A DNA stretch of 64,000 nt from Hemileia vastatrix (GCA_030280995.1 JASXTE010000005.1:24186001-24250000); one strand, 5' to 3'; shown: positions 37,035 through 49,739, counted from the first letter of the stretch. Notes: a model not told the origin generated them from the sequence alone. Program-made: numbers and translations.

Positions 37035-40000
37035 CTGGGGCTGATCACTCTAATGTTGTAATCTCTCCTCAGGATGAGATCCCGGATTGCAATATGTCAG
37101 CTCACTTGGAGATAATTCAAGTGGATTCTCAATTATTTTCTGTTAATATTACTTTGGAGTGCAAATACGTTTTGTACTTTTCTATATGTTTATTGGATTT
37201 ACCCTGTTTTTCTATTAAATTTAAAAATGGTAAAAAAGGCACAATGGGCCAAATTAGGTTGGATAAAAATTGGAAAGGTATGTTTTATGGCCTCCAGCAA
37301 GAGGTTAAACTGCAATTATCTCCTTCTATAATGGACCTCCAGAAAGAGGGTAAACTGCGAAAATCTTATCAAAATCCAATAAAAAATCTCAGTATAATTA
37401 AAACACAAAAAAATAATTTTTGTGAAAATTCAATTCCGGTCCTCCAGCAAGAGGTTAAACTGCCAACTTTCTTTACGGGTGATTTACTGTTGGATAAGGG
37501 AAGCAAAGGTGTTGGAAAATCTGATTATAAATTAGACAAGGGAAAAGAGAAAAGGGTAAAATTTAAAAATGAAATAAAATATTTTTCTAATTTTTCTTAT
37601 TCCAATTCTGACGATGAAGAAGATTTATTTGATGAAATTTTTAATGGCGAATCAAAAGTAAATGTTTTCCCTCAAGTTTATTAAGATGTGGATGCAGCCA
37701 AATATAAGAAAGTAGCAAATAAAGTTTGACCTATTAATGAACCGCTGCCTGCCAAATTAAATCCACCCTTGAGAAGACCAAGGTTATCAAGAGATCCTTA
37801 TAAAAGTCCCTTGGTAAAGAATCCGCCTGAATTTTCTGAGACGTCAAGAATCACTTTTGAGAGACTGGGTGTTGTTAATTTTGGACCTGATGGTTGGTTG
37901 TCTGGAGAAGAGAAGAAGTTGTTGTTGGATGTGATGGTCAAGCAAGAGAAGGCCATTTCTTTTGTAGAAGAGGAGAGGGGTGTGTTGAAGCATTCCTATG
38001 GGGAGCCTTACAAGATTCCTGTGGTATGTCATGAACTGTGGCAGCAGAAACCGATTCCTATTCTGGCTGCATTAAAAGAAGCCTATATTGAAGTTGTCAG
38101 AGAACGGATACGCACTGGACTGTATGAGCAATCAACATCAAGTTATTCTAGTCCGGTATTTTGTATCAAGAAACCGAATGGCAAGCTTAGAGTTGTTCAT
38201 GATCTTAGGGAATTAAATAGGGTTACAATAAAGGATGCTGGGATACCGCCTAGTGCTGAGGAGTTTGTTGAAGCGTTTTCAGGGAGAGTGTGTTATGGTT
38301 TGGGAGATATTATGGGTGGATATGATGAGAGAGAGTTACATCCGGACTCAAGGCCTCTCACTACATTCGATACACCACTTGGACGTTTACAGTTAACAAG
38401 ATTACCTCAAGGAGCAACAAATTCGGTTGCAGTTTATCAAGCTCAGATGGGTTGGATCCTTCAAGACGAAATTCCACAATATGCTGGAATCTTTATAGAT
38501 GATGGAGGAATTAAGGGACCAACAACCGACTATGATAACCAGGTGTTGGAAGAGAATCCCGGGATACGCAAATTCATTTGGGAGTTTGCAATTACTTTAG
38601 AAAGAATCTTGTTTCAAATTGAAGAGGCTGGTTTAACTATTTCAGGTTCAAAATTTTCATGTTGTGTGCCAGCCTTAGAAATATTAGGCCATGTGGTATG
38701 TAGAGAGGGTAGGATTATGTCCAAGAAGAAAGTTAACAAAATTCAGTCCTGGCCAAGACCCAAGAATACGACCAAAGTTAGAGGGTTTTTAGGCATTTGC
38801 GTATATGTTAGAATGTTTATCAAGGACTTTTCTTCATTGGCAGCTCCATTGAGACGGTTAACGAGAAAGGATGCAGACTGGGAGTGGGATGAAGAGTGTG
38901 AGAAGGCGTTTGTGAAGTTGAAGGAGGTTGTAGGGAAGGATTTAGTCCTGCACAAGTTGGATTATGGAAAAGATGCTGGTAGAATTTATTTAGCAGTTGA
39001 TTCAAGTCAGGTTGCAGCTGGGGCGGTTGTGTCTCAGATGGATAAAGCTGGTTACATCAGGCCAGTTAGGTATGAATCTGTAGTATTTAATGAGGTCAAA
39101 TCAAGATATTCTCAACCAAAATTGGAATTATGTGGTGTGGCAAAAATTCTGAAGAAACTTCAGCATATTTTGTGGGGGCAACATTTTGAGTTGCAAGTGG
39201 ATGCGAAATCGTTAATCCAGATGATTAATTCCCCAAGTTTACCGAACGCACCCATGACGAGATGGGTAGCTTTTATTCAACATTTTTTGTTCGATTTAGT
39301 TCATAAGCCTGGCAAGACTTTTACTATGCCAGATGGTTTATCAAGGAGACCACCCACTGAAGAAGATTCAGACTCAGAAGAGTTCGATGAAGATATACCT
39401 ATTATCAAAGCCAGCACTAAAGGAGCTGAAGACTTTCCATACCTACCCCATGAGGTTAAAATGGAAGGAATATTGTGCTTAGATTATGGTAATGATTACC
39501 TCCACCAAGAGGATAAACTGGAAAATAGTTTTTATGTTAATAAAGGTGTTGGAAAAGGTGTAGATAAATTCGGTAGAAAGGAGGTAGAAGAAGATGTGGT
39601 GTATGTAGAGGAAGATGGATTGGTAGTGTGGGATAGTAGTAAATTAAGGAATGGTGTATATGTTGGAGATTTAGAGAATTTAAATAAAAGGGTGGATAAA
39701 GAGACAGAGGTATTTTCGAATACGGTTTACAAAGGATCCAAAGGTTCAGAAGAAAAATGTCAACATAGCTCGATTAAAGATTTATTTAGGGGTCAACGAT
39801 TATTGGCTCATTCATGTGCAGGTGATATTGGTGATAGAGAAGTCCCTATTGATGTTATATTACTCGATTTTCAAGATGAAGTCTGGGGTCAGACTGGTTT
39901 TTTTTTGTTAGTCAAATATTTGTTGACTTTAGAGAGGCCAGAAGATTGTGAAGACGATGAATGGGTGGCTATCAAGAGGAAGTCATCTACGTTTTACCTA

Positions 40001-41175
40001 TCTGGTCGACGTTTAATGAGGAGAAGGTATCCAAATCCTCAAGTAGTTATAACTCAAGAGAAGGGGCAAGAATTAGTTTTGAAATCACTGCATGAAGATC
40101 TTGGGCATAGAGGCGTTGGGGAAACATTTAGAAGAATTTCTGATCGATTTTGGTGGCCTGGCATGAAGATTGCTGTTAAACAGTGGGTTCAGTCATGCGA
40201 AGAATGTCAAAGACGAAGTTATTTAAGGCCAAAAGAACCTGGACGCGCGACCGGTGAATATACGCTCTTTGGGAGAGTTAGTTTAGATGCCGTTCATATA
40301 AAAGAGGGACGGTATAAATATTTAATTGTGGCCAGAGATGATTTATCTGGTTGGGTAGAGGCAGCGCCTCTTATTAATTTAACTGCCAAAAATGTGGTAG
40401 AATTTTTTTTGAATAATTGGGTATATAGGTATGGGGTGATGAAGTTGGTAACGGTAGATGGAGGTCCTGTATTTGGGACAGAGTTTAAAGAGGCCGTATT
40501 GAAAGTTGGATCAAAGGTTAGGGAAGCAACCCCATATTATCCTGAAGCTGAAGGCATGGTTGAAAGAGGGCATCAAGTTATTAAGGATGCTTTAGTTAAA
40601 ATGTGTGGGACAAGTGCCGAAAAGTGGAGGCACTATTTACCTTTAGTTTTATTTGCTGATCGAATCACTGCCAAAAGGACGACCTGATTTTCACCTTATG
40701 AATTGTTTTTGGACAGAAAGCAGTTTTACCGGTTGATTTAGAAGCTGAATCATATCTTGGAGTTGACTGGGACACAGTCAAAACTACTGAAGAATTATTG
40801 TGTGCAAGAATGATGCAGCTAGAAAAGAAAGAAGAATATTTAGAAAAGGCATATTCGCGGATGATGAAGATCCGAAATCAATCAGTCAGATATTGGGATG
40901 AGTGGTTGGCACATCGATTAAGGAAACCTTTGAACTCAGGTGATATGGTCCTGGTGTATAATAGAAGTCTAGAGAGTCAATGGGGAAAGATGTTTGCAGA
41001 TAGGTGGAATGGACCGTATAAAATCAAGGAGCAAGTTTCCGGCGGTTCATATGTGTTAGAAGAGTTGGATGGAGTAGTATTGAAGAAGAGGGTAGCGGCC
41101 GATCAAGTGAAACGGTTCTATCCTAGAGGCACCAGGAGTGCTGAAGTCTTCCTCCGCAATGAGGATAAAATATGA
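36992..41175 (+). pseudogene. E pol: RT, RNase H, integrase
   Basis: The pol frame overlaps gag by 43 nt. After a basic and acidic linker, RT (about 38080-38720) has SSPVFCIKKPNGKLRVVHDL, RLPQGATNS and catalytic FIDDGG. RNase H (about 38940-39350) has YLAVDSS and LELCGVAK. Integrase has the HHCC finger (LHEDLGHRG ... CEECQ), LDAVHI, VTVDGGPVF and GMVERGHQ as the DDE set, and a C-terminal WNGPYKI (GPY/F) region near 41005. No chromodomain. Breaks: TAA 37682, TGA at about 37727, TGA at about 40685, and a one-base frame change at about 40715-40725 in a T run. Otherwise the 972-codon core is intact. Confidence 0.9.
37022..37034 (+). promoter_or_regulatory. Probable -1 ribosomal frameshift site of E
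   Basis: In the gag frame the end reads CAT TTT TTG GGG TAG. T TTT TTG is a slippery heptamer in the right register, two codons before the stop. A -1 slip enters the pol frame, which is already open there (from 36992). E2 keeps the same bases. Confidence 0.7.
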
Positions 41176-41405
41176 TATTTATGATATTTTATGGAACCTC
41201 CGCAATGAGGATAAACTATGATATCAATGAAATTTTATGGATTCCTCCGCAATGAGGATAAAATATGATATTTATGATATTTTATGGAACCTCCGCAATG
41301 AGGATAAACTATGATATAAATGAAATTTTATGGATTCCTGTGCAATGAGGATAAACTATGATGTTTATAAAAATCTTATCAACCTCCGCAACGAGGATAA
41401 ACTAT
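41151..41405 (+). repeat. E stem-loop array 1 (six copies, 46-47 bp apart)
   Basis: Six units start near 41151, 41197, 41244, 41290, 41337 and 41383. Each has CCTC CGCAAT GAGG ATAAA or a close variant, so each can fold as a 4-bp stem with a 6-base loop followed by TAAACT. The pol frame ends inside the first unit (peptide LRNEDKI). Confidence 0.8.
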
Positions 41406-42461
41406 CTTCTTTTTTCTTGTCAAAAATACTTTACTATCGTGACACTGTATATGGGCGACGAAAATATGATGAAACTTAACAAAATTCAAGAAGACCTTCT
41501 TTGAAATTTTCAAAAACTTAAAATTCTTAAAATATGGGTGAAGATAGTGTTGGAAAATTTTTAAAATTTATTGGAAGAAGTGTTCACAGGGGAACCTTCT
41601 TAATTTAATATTGGCAAGTGTGGGGGTAATTGATGGGCTGGCTGCTCTATACACAATTACCCCATAATGTTTGTTTCCAAAATTTTCCCTGTTTCTAGTT
41701 GAATCCTGGCTTTGTCTTTTAATTATAGGAAGTCCACTAAGACTATAAACTGGAACGAATAAAGAGACACCGCTCTCAACGCCAGATTCAAGATTCTTTT
41801 TATTTTATTTTGTTTTTTATTTTTTTTATGTTAGATTGTGATTTCTTTTCTTTAATATATATTATGAATTATTGTAAAGGTGATGCTCACTGGTGGTCTC
41901 TAATCATTTTTATAAATTGGAGGGAGCCCACCCAGTGATCATCATTATAAAAATTATCTTCTAAAAACTTTCATTTATTTTCTTTTCTTTTCAATTTCTC
42001 AAAATTGTGTAACCACATCAAGTTGCACTTGGATGTGGGTATGATGTCGAGGGTACGGCTCATCATATGGTCAGGGGGCATCCTTTTAAAATTTTAATTT
42101 TGATAATTCTTTTTTACTACTTTTTTTATCTTTCTTTTCACACTCGTTTATCTTTCTTTAAAAATTAAATTTTAACTTTTATTTCAAAACTATCTTTTCT
42201 AAAATCTTTTATTTTATATTTTAAAAAAAAAAAAAAAAATTTAAATTAAAAAATAAATAAAAATAAAATAAAAATAAAAAAATAAAATAAAAATAAAATA
42301 ATAAAATAAAAAAAAATTAATTAATTAAATCAAAATTATTATTATATTTCTTAGTTTTATTTTTCAGTAATCATTCTTTTTAGTTTAATCATATAGTTTA
42401 GACAGGAAACAGGGTCTAGGGGAACTCAATACCTATGGGATTTTACTTCAAGACATCTGTT
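41406..42461 (+). other. E 3' untranslated region with A/T simple repeat
   Basis: No ORF of note. One more copy of the stem-loop motif lies near 41728 (GTCCACTAAGAC then TATAAACTGG). 42215-42330 is an A-rich simple repeat of AAAAT/AAATAAA units. The segment around 41880-42070 is the part from which the M1 and M2 flanks derive. Confidence 0.6.
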
Positions 42462-43290
42462 AGTCCTCCAAGAATTTAAACTGGCTACTGTTCAAGACGT
42501 TCTTTAAGGTTTTTTTATATACATATTTTGGATCTGTTAGTCCTCCAAGACTTTAAACTGGCTACTGTTCAAGACTTTCCTTAAGGTTTTATACAAATTT
42601 TGGAGCTGTTAGTCCTCTAAGACTTTAAACTGGCTAATTTTCAAGACTTTCATTAAAGATTTTATATTGGAGCTGTTAGTCCTTCAAGACTTTAAACTGA
42701 ATTTCAAGGATGATCAAGATTTTATGGATATTTTCGGAGTTGGATTTTTTTATATATAAATCAAATGTTAGGTCCACCAAGACCTTAAACTGGAGTGTTA
42801 TCAAATGTTAGGTCCACCAAGACCCTAAACTGGACTATTATCAAGCTGTTGGGTCCACCATGAACTTAAACTGGATTTCTTATCGATCAAATGTTTGGTC
42901 CACCATGACTTTAAACTGGTAGTTCATTCATTGTTTAGTCCACTTTGAATTTACACTGGAAAATTAATATCTGCAGGATAATTCAACATTCATTGGTCCA
43001 CTATGGCCTTATACTGGATTACTTGTCGATCAAATGTTTTGTCCACTATGACATTAAACTGGATTATTAAATTTATTCAATCATTGGTCAAGCCTAGGCC
43101 TTATTTAGGAATTTATTAAGTTATTTATGCACCTAAACGATCTTTGGTCCATCAAGACCATAAACTGGCAATCAATTACATGTTTGGTCCACCAAGACTT
43201 TAAACTGGAATGTCAATCTTGTTTGGATAACTCAACTCAATCTTTTAATTTATCACTGTCCACTAAGACTCTAAACTGGTTATTCAATTA
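42462..43290 (+). repeat. E stem-loop array 2 (about 14 copies)
   Basis: Copies near 42462, 42539, 42611, 42678, 42771, 42811, 42852, 42897, 42937, 42994, 43041, 43145, 43186 and 43258, spaced 36 to 104 bp. Typical units are AGTCCTCCAAGACT or GGTCCACCAAGACC, each followed by TTAAACTGG. Stem bases change on both sides together (AGTC/GACT, GGTC/GACC); some copies have unpaired changes. The DNA between units is not conserved. Confidence 0.8.
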
Positions 43291-43625
43291 TTTCTGGAAT
43301 TGGGTGCTGATAAGCTTTAGGAGGTTAAAATTTTAGTTGGTGATGATGCTAAGGAAAGCATAATGGTTAATTAGGTGAAATTTGTGGCGCTTTAACATGG
43401 TCTAAAGTTAATATTATTATTGGAAACCTGGCAAAAGTATTTTATGGGTTTGCTGTATAGCAAAGTTTGAAAATTGTGATGAAGGAATCAGAAGTTAGGA
43501 TGGTAGTTGGATTTTAGGGAATGATTTTTTAGTGCCTCAGTGTTAGGCCATTTTTGGTGTGAAGCTTGGAGGACCTTATGGCAAGATTAGAATCATAGAA
43601 TTCGGCTCAGTGGTGGGCCCTATGA

Positions 43626-43952
43626 GTTTGGAATCTGGAGTATTCGGCTCATAGGAAGATCCACTCTCTCAATGCTGTGACAAGAAGGAAGACTGGTATA
43701 TGGGAGTCTGAAGGGATTCAAACCTTGCTCTCAGTAGTGGAATCATCACAAGATTTATATTATTTTATTTTATGTTATATAAATCCAGAGAAGAAGAAAC
43801 AAAATTTTTATTATAAAGAATTAAAAGAAGACCAGCTAAAACAAATTTATCAAATTATTTTATTAGAAAAGATAATTCTTTTGGAATTGCTCAACCACTT
43901 ATGCAAAGTTTTAAGAATGGGTACATTCTCAATTGGAGGGAGGATGTGGTAG
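43626..43952 (+). CDS. E terminal reading frame of unknown status
   Basis: Open for about 109 codons, with Lys/Glu/Ile/Leu-rich content and an amphipathic look in the second half. No ATG near the start. It runs through the polypurine tract into the first LTR bases. It might be an exon or a chance frame; E2 lacks this region, so conservation cannot be checked here. The rest of 43291-43625 has nothing recognisable. Confidence 0.15.
   Translation, partial: VWNLEYSAHRKIHSLNAVTRRKTGIWESEGIQTLLSVVESSQDLYYFILCYINPEKKKQNFYYKELKEDQLKQIYQIILLEKIILLELLNHLCKVLRMGTFSIGGRMW
43935..43944 (+). promoter_or_regulatory. E polypurine tract
   Basis: GGAGGGAGGA lies directly against the 3' LTR start TGTGGTAGCC. 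Confidence 0.85.
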
Positions 43953-45107
43953 CCTAAAGTTTAGTATGGAACCTAAGTACGTAAATGGAGTTATTACAGC
44001 GTGCAAGATTGGCGTTATTATTTTTTTATATATAAAAGGGTTTTATTTAATTTATTTGAGTTTTAAATATGAAGAAATTGGTCAAGAGCAAATGCCTACG
44101 TGAAAACAATTTATTTTACGGATAAAACTTATTTTTACGGTCTGAAGAGTTTATAAGTATCAAGTCGAGTCACTCAAGAACCTTGGGAAATTTTTCAGAA
44201 TTTTTACTATTTTTCTTATATATTTTTAAATGAATTTTAAAGTTTTATAGAAATAATTGTGTTTTTAGAAAAATACTTAACTTTGATGAATTTTTACAGG
44301 GGGATTAGAGCTGCGCAGGCTACGAATTTTAGTTGGGAATGTGAAGGAGAAGTGGCTCTATCATGTGTAATTTTTCTAGATTTTTTATTATAGTTTTAAA
44401 TGTTCTAATTGAGTCCGGACGGACTCCGTTTTGACTCCGTACGGACTCTGTTTTGACTCTGTACGGACTCCGCTTTGGCTCCGTACGCACTCCGTACAGG
44501 CTCCGGATTGACTCTGGGAGAGGTCTGGAGGGGAAAACTTAGGCACGTGACTAGGAATACTTAAGAGCCTCTCAGACTTGAAATTGGGCATCATCTTACA
44601 ATCATCATAAATCATACAGCTTAATCATTAACCACCACGGTCTCATTTTTTATTACTCAACAAATTAAATAAATTTGTAATTCTCTTAAAACTTTATATT
44701 TTATATAACATTTTAGAAATACTACTCAAAAATTTAAATCACACTTCATACAGGGTATCTTTAGAAAGGTCTTCATCACTGGGACTTGATTATTGCTGTC
44801 TCATAAAAATTCAAATTATTATAAAAACATAAAAGTCAATCTTTTCAGATCTTTCACTGGTACACCTTAATTGTTGTTATCAGTATTTCTTTCTCAACAG
44901 CCACTTTCTTTAAATCTCAATAAGCGTTAATTATTTTAGAGTTTCATTATTTTTTTATCAATCAGATCCAAGTAGACTGGTTAGCTTAGTGATTTAGAAT
45001 TCCCATTTTGTTAATTTTATTGGAAGGACAGGGTTTTCAGCTAAATCCACATATCTCCTCCGGATTCTGCTTACAGCAAGGTGACTGTAAGAGTTTACCT
45101 TACCACA
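43945..45107 (+). repeat. E 3' LTR with repeat expansion
   Basis: 1163 bp against 1091 in the 5' copy. Most of the extra length is at 44410-44510, where GGACTCCGTTTTGACTCCGT-type units are repeated several times. Otherwise about 2.4% different by eye. Confidence 0.9.
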
Positions 45108-45111
45108 CCGT

Positions 45112-48100
45112 TAGATGTCATAAGTTGATACACACCATTGGGTAAGCTTTGTCTAATGAAGAAGGGTCCATCCCATTTAGGATGTAATTTCGAAGGCTGT
45201 TCCTCGTATTTCCTAAGTACTTTGTCTCCCACCTGTAATTGTCTTTCTGTATAAGTTTTGTCAGTATTTGCATACCTATCTTCAGCCCTTTTATTGAGTT
45301 CATCAATCCTCTGTTGGCGTTCCGAGCGTAATCAAACATTTTCTAGATTGCGTTGGAAATAAATTTCTTCTTGATTAGTTTGTGTCATTTCTGGAAGTTC
45401 TCCAAGGAGTGCTGGTTCTGATGGTAATCTTACCTGTATACCATATGTTAAATTGAAAGGTGTTGTCTTAAGAGATTTTGAAGGAGAGCTTCTATAAGCA
45501 AATAGTGCTTTGTCAAGGTACTCATCCCAACGGTTTTGATTTTGGGGTCAGACATACCTTCGGATGGAATTCTCTAGAGTTCCATGAAATCTCTCTATGA
45601 GTCCGTTTGACTGGGGATGATAGGGGGTAGTTTTATATGTTTAATTTTTGCGTTTTTTAAGAATATTTCAAATTGATAGGAGTCGAACTCCGATGCATTA
45701 TCAGTTAAGATCTCGACTGGTAATCCATGATTTAAAGTGATCAAACTGACCATTTTTATTGCAGCCTCTGTTGATGTTTGTTTTAATGGGGTAGCGTAGG
45801 CCCATCCGGTTCCATAATCAATAGCGGTAATAATATATTTATGATCTTTTTCTGTTTTTGGAAGGGGTCCTACAAAATCCATAGACAATCTAACAAAGGG
45901 TCCTCCTCTTGTAATAGGTAGAATTGGCATCCTGAGTTGTTGAGATCCTTCTTTGTTAAACTGGAATTCGGGACATCGGTTTATAACCTTATTAGTTAAT
46001 TTCATCATTTCCGGAAAGAGATATTGTTGTTTTATGGTGGTGATTACGTCTTTATAGTTTCGATGTCCTAATTCACAATGTATTTTGTATATTACTCCCA
46101 CGGCTTCTTGTTCACTGGTGATTACTTTAAGGATCTTGTCTGGTTTTTCAATGTCAGGATAATAATAAAGTTGTTTTTCTTTCATGAAATAATTCTTAAG
46201 ATGTTCTGGATGTTCTTGAGAAGTGTCTAAAGTCTTGATTATTCTCTTGAATTGATCCCAAGGGTTTTGTTGTTCAATGTTAAACAGAGGTAAAGCGATT
46301 TCCAGTGGTTTGTGGTCGAAAGGGGTGTTTGGTTTTCGGGATAAAGCATCAGCGGCTAGTTGTTTATTTCCCGGTCTGTAAATAATATAAACATTGAAAA
46401 ATTCAATTTAGTTGATAAAACGTGTTAGTCTCTGAGTGACTTCTTTTTGGGTCTTAAAATACCTTAAAGATTTGTGATCCATACTTATTATGATTGGGGA
46501 ACCTTCTATATAGCATTGAAAATGTTTCAGAGAGTGGACAATAGCTAATAATTCCCTTTCTTGAGCTGAGTAATTTTGTTCTGTTTTGGATAACTTCCGT
46601 GATTCATAAGCTATTGGTCGTATATTTTTATCTTTAATCATTTTTACATAAGCAGTTGGGTTAAATTTGTCAGTGTCATAAGTAACAAATGTATCCTGTT
46701 GTAATACTGCACCTATATTTGAACCTGATGCATCCGTGTCTAGTATGAAGGGATGGAATGGTTGAGGATGTTTAAGGAGGATCATATTGTTGAGTGATTT
46801 CTTTAAAAGATCAAAGGCTTGATCTTGTTCTTCCCCCCATAAGATTTTTGCTCCCTTTTTTGGTGAATTTTCAGTTAGTTTATAAAGAGGAGAAGCCATG
46901 GTAGAGAATTTAGGAATGAAGCGTTTATAATAAGTACATAAGTTTAAAAATCCCCTTACATGTGTTATGTTATTTGGTTTTGGCCACTCCATTATTTTCG
47001 AGATTTTCGCCGGATTTGTTTTTATTCCTTCTCCATTAACTATATTTCCTAGAAAAAGAATTTCTTGTTTAGACCATTGACATTTGTTTTTAGATAATAT
47101 TAGATTTTCACCAGATAAAAGAAGTAAAACGTTTTTTATATCTTCTAGGTGTGATTTCAAATTTTTCGAGAATATTATGATGTCATCCATATAGACCAAA
47201 GCACACTTATCTATAACAGTCTTTAGGATTTTATTCGTCATAGCTTGAAAGGTGCTTGGGGCATTGCAAAGTCCAAATGGCATAACTTTCCATTGAAAAT
47301 GTCCCAGTCGGCATGTGAAAGCTGTTTTTAGTTTAGAGGCCTCCTCCATAGGTATTTGCCAAAATCCTGATTTTAGATCTAAGGTAGTGAAGAATGCTGC
47401 TCCTTTTAAATACTGATATGTATCATCAATGCGTGGTAATGGGTAAGCATTCTTTACTGTTACATTATTGAGAGGTCTATAATCCACACATACCCTTGTA
47501 GACCCATCTGGTTTTTTAACCAAGATTAACGGAGAAGACCATGGAGATTCAGATTCCTCAATAATACCTTTTTCTAGACCTTCTTTCACAAATTCTTGAA
47601 TAATTTTATTTTCTAGCGGGTTGTGAGGTCGTCCTCGAGTTTTAATTGGCAGTGATGTCCCTGTGTCAATAGTATGTTTGTATTGTAATTCAGTGTTGAC
47701 TTTTAATTCTTCAATAAAGCAATTGGGTGTAACTTTCTTTGCAAATTCGTAAACCTTTTTTGATAATTCATCAGCTTTGTTTTTATCGTTATCTATTATA
47801 TTACAGTTAGTCAATCTTACTGGGTAGATTTTCCCTTTTTTACCTGTTTTATCGACAATATGAGAAAAGGTACGTTTTGGATGTATCCATACAGAATGTT
47901 TTTCAATCCATGGAAGTCCTAAGACTAGGTCAAAATTCAATTTTGGTAGGATCAGAAAGGTTCCCTCTGTTCTGAGCTGTCCATGTTGAAGGTTCAGTTT
48001 GACTTATCCATCAATATTTTTCAAAGTTCCATCAGCAAGTCGTGCCCTTTGATTCATTCCATCCATAACTTTAGAGTGCAGTCTTTTTGACACATCTTGA

Positions 48101-49467
48101 TGAATATAATTATCACCTGCTCCTGAATCAGTTATGGCTTGCAAAACCTTTCCACTAATATTTATTTCATATAAGGGTACCGTTATTCCGTTTTCTGATT
48201 CAATGTTAAAGAGGTCAGTATTTTTAGTTTTAGATATTTGACTTGCCGATGCACTTGGACCCAGTTCTGAAAATAGAGATAAAGCATTGAAATTGGACAA
48301 GTATTCTTTGAATTTTTTATTGAATTTCTTGGGGTCATGATCTTCTTGATATTTGATGGATTTGTAATATGTCTGGTCGAAAACTGGACTATCTGGAATT
48401 ATTATGACATTCCTGTCACATTCTACATAGTTTAACCTGTGATCGTAGCTGTTCGCATCCTTGTTCCAAAAACTGTTAATTTCTTCGATCTCTTTTTCTG
48501 TGTCTTGGTTTTTTGATTCTATTGTGTTGCAGTCTCTAGTTTTTGTGGTCGAATCTTTTCTTTTATTGTTTTGTTGACAGTCTCTGGCAAGATGTCCTTT
48601 TTTGTGACATTTAAAGCATTCTGCCATAGCAGGATTTATCGCATCTAGATCCATGGGCATAGATTGATCTCGGTTGAAATGAGATTTTCGTGGACTTTGA
48701 AGCTTGAACTTTCCAAATGTACCCGTAGGAGGATTGTTGACAGTTTTCCATATAGCGGTTGTGGGAGTCGTAAACTTTTGTGAATTCACCGGTCTTTGTC
48801 CTCCTTTAGTATTTTGCTGGTAGGTTATTTCACAGTCTCTGGCAATATTGAAGACCTTCTCCATTCCAACGTCACTTGGGAAGTCCATTCGGCTTAAGTG
48901 GAGTCTGAGTAAAATGGGAAGTTTTCTTTTGAAGTGGTAAATTTTTTCCTTTATTGAAAATCGATTATGAGGTAATTGTGAGATTATATCTCAGAATTTG
49001 GTAACGTAATCGTCGATTTTTCCATTGTGGTAAGCTAGATTTTCTAATTGTTCTCGTAATTCTTCTTCCTTATATTCAGGATTGTATTTATCGAGGAATG
49101 AATTTTTGAGATAAAATCAATCTGGGAGTATGTTACCATTGTCATCCTGTAACTGGAAGTAAAAGGACTTAGCTTCACCAATGAGATAACTGCCCATGAT
49201 GGCCGGCCATTTTTCTTCAGGGATGTTTTTTGAGTTAAGTATATTTTCGAATTCTCTAATCCAATGATTCACGTTTTCCCCGTATCCTTTAAACCTTTGT
49301 GGCTCAATATTGAGGGAGTGAGCGTGATCAGGAACTTGATGAGTACGACTTCGTAAGTAATGTATTTCTTCATCTCGCTGATGAATGAGCTCCTCGGTCC
49401 TGTCAAGTTTTTCATTGATAAAGGCCAGTTGGTTTGCCAGCGTGGCATTGTCAGGAACCTCGGCCAT
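45112..49467 (-). pseudogene. B gag-pol
   Basis: ATG at 49467. Gag has a coiled-coil-like N-terminus and a zinc knuckle CFKCHKKGHLARDC (near 48600). Protease: ITDSGAGDNYIH. RT: VCVDYRPLN, MPFGLCNAPSTF and catalytic YMDD. RNase H: DTDASG and AQERELLAI. Integrase: HHCC region where the last Cys is Phe (RCPEFQFN, CPDC in D), MDFVGPLP, TDNASEFDS, then a frame change near 45630 before the third catalytic residue. The last part is cut off by E. Stops near 49116 (TGG to TGA), 49000, 48004 and 46408. One frame spans gag to RNase H, so no frameshift site is needed. Confidence 0.85.
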
Positions 49468-49721
49468 CTTTTTGAATAGGGATAAATTTTATATGATAAA
49501 AAAGTCCTATCGTCAGTGATTTAAATAGATTTAGAAAGATAAAGATTGAATCCTTTACCAGATTGTGAGACTTACGTATCTTCTGGAACTTAGTAAAGGG
49601 ATTAAGGTCGTCGTTGAAGATTAAGATTTCTAGAACTATATTTGATTGATTTTCTAACTAGGTAAGAAAAAGTGCAAATTAGTAAGGAAAATCTAAAAAA
49701 TCTATCAAAGACCAAAATTTA

Positions 49722-49739
49722 CACAAATAATTATTTGTG
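49722..49739. promoter_or_regulatory. B palindrome at 5' LTR / leader junction
   Basis: CACAAATAATTATTTGTG, a perfect 18-bp palindrome whose last four plus-strand bases (TGTG) belong to the LTR. No TGG-start tRNA primer site lies next to the LTR. C and D have the equivalent with changed but still paired bases. Confidence 0.75.

Larger units (their letters stand above)
33158..45107 (+). mobile_element. E: 11.95-kb Ty3/gypsy element nested in B
   Basis: LTRs 33158-34248 and 43945-45107, target duplication ccgt (33154-33157 and 45108-45111), a tRNA-type primer site, gag-protease, pol in the -1 frame, a long repeat-rich 3' region and a polypurine tract. It splits the integrase C-terminal coding part of B, whose frame resumes across the duplication. 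The LTRs differ by about 2.4% by eye apart from length changes, so it is younger than B. RT and integrase order place it in Ty3/gypsy; the RT (FIDDGG, PLGRLQLTRLPQG) resembles basidiomycete elements. Confidence 0.95.

Noticed and set aside
41151..41405. Transcription terminator hairpins
   Set aside because: Stems are only 4 bp with no U tract, and the motif recurs far from any gene end.
42462..43290. CRISPR-like array
   Set aside because: Repeats vary, spacing is uneven, no cas genes, and the same unit occurs inside coding sequence of a retrotransposon.
44388..44615. Minus-strand ORF with repeated Ser/Thr-Glu-type peptide
   Set aside because: Produced by the tandem repeats inside the E 3' LTR.
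43945..45107. E 3' LTR as a member of the B LTR family
   Set aside because: Different sequence and length; it is nested in B, and its ccgt duplication shows a separate insertion.
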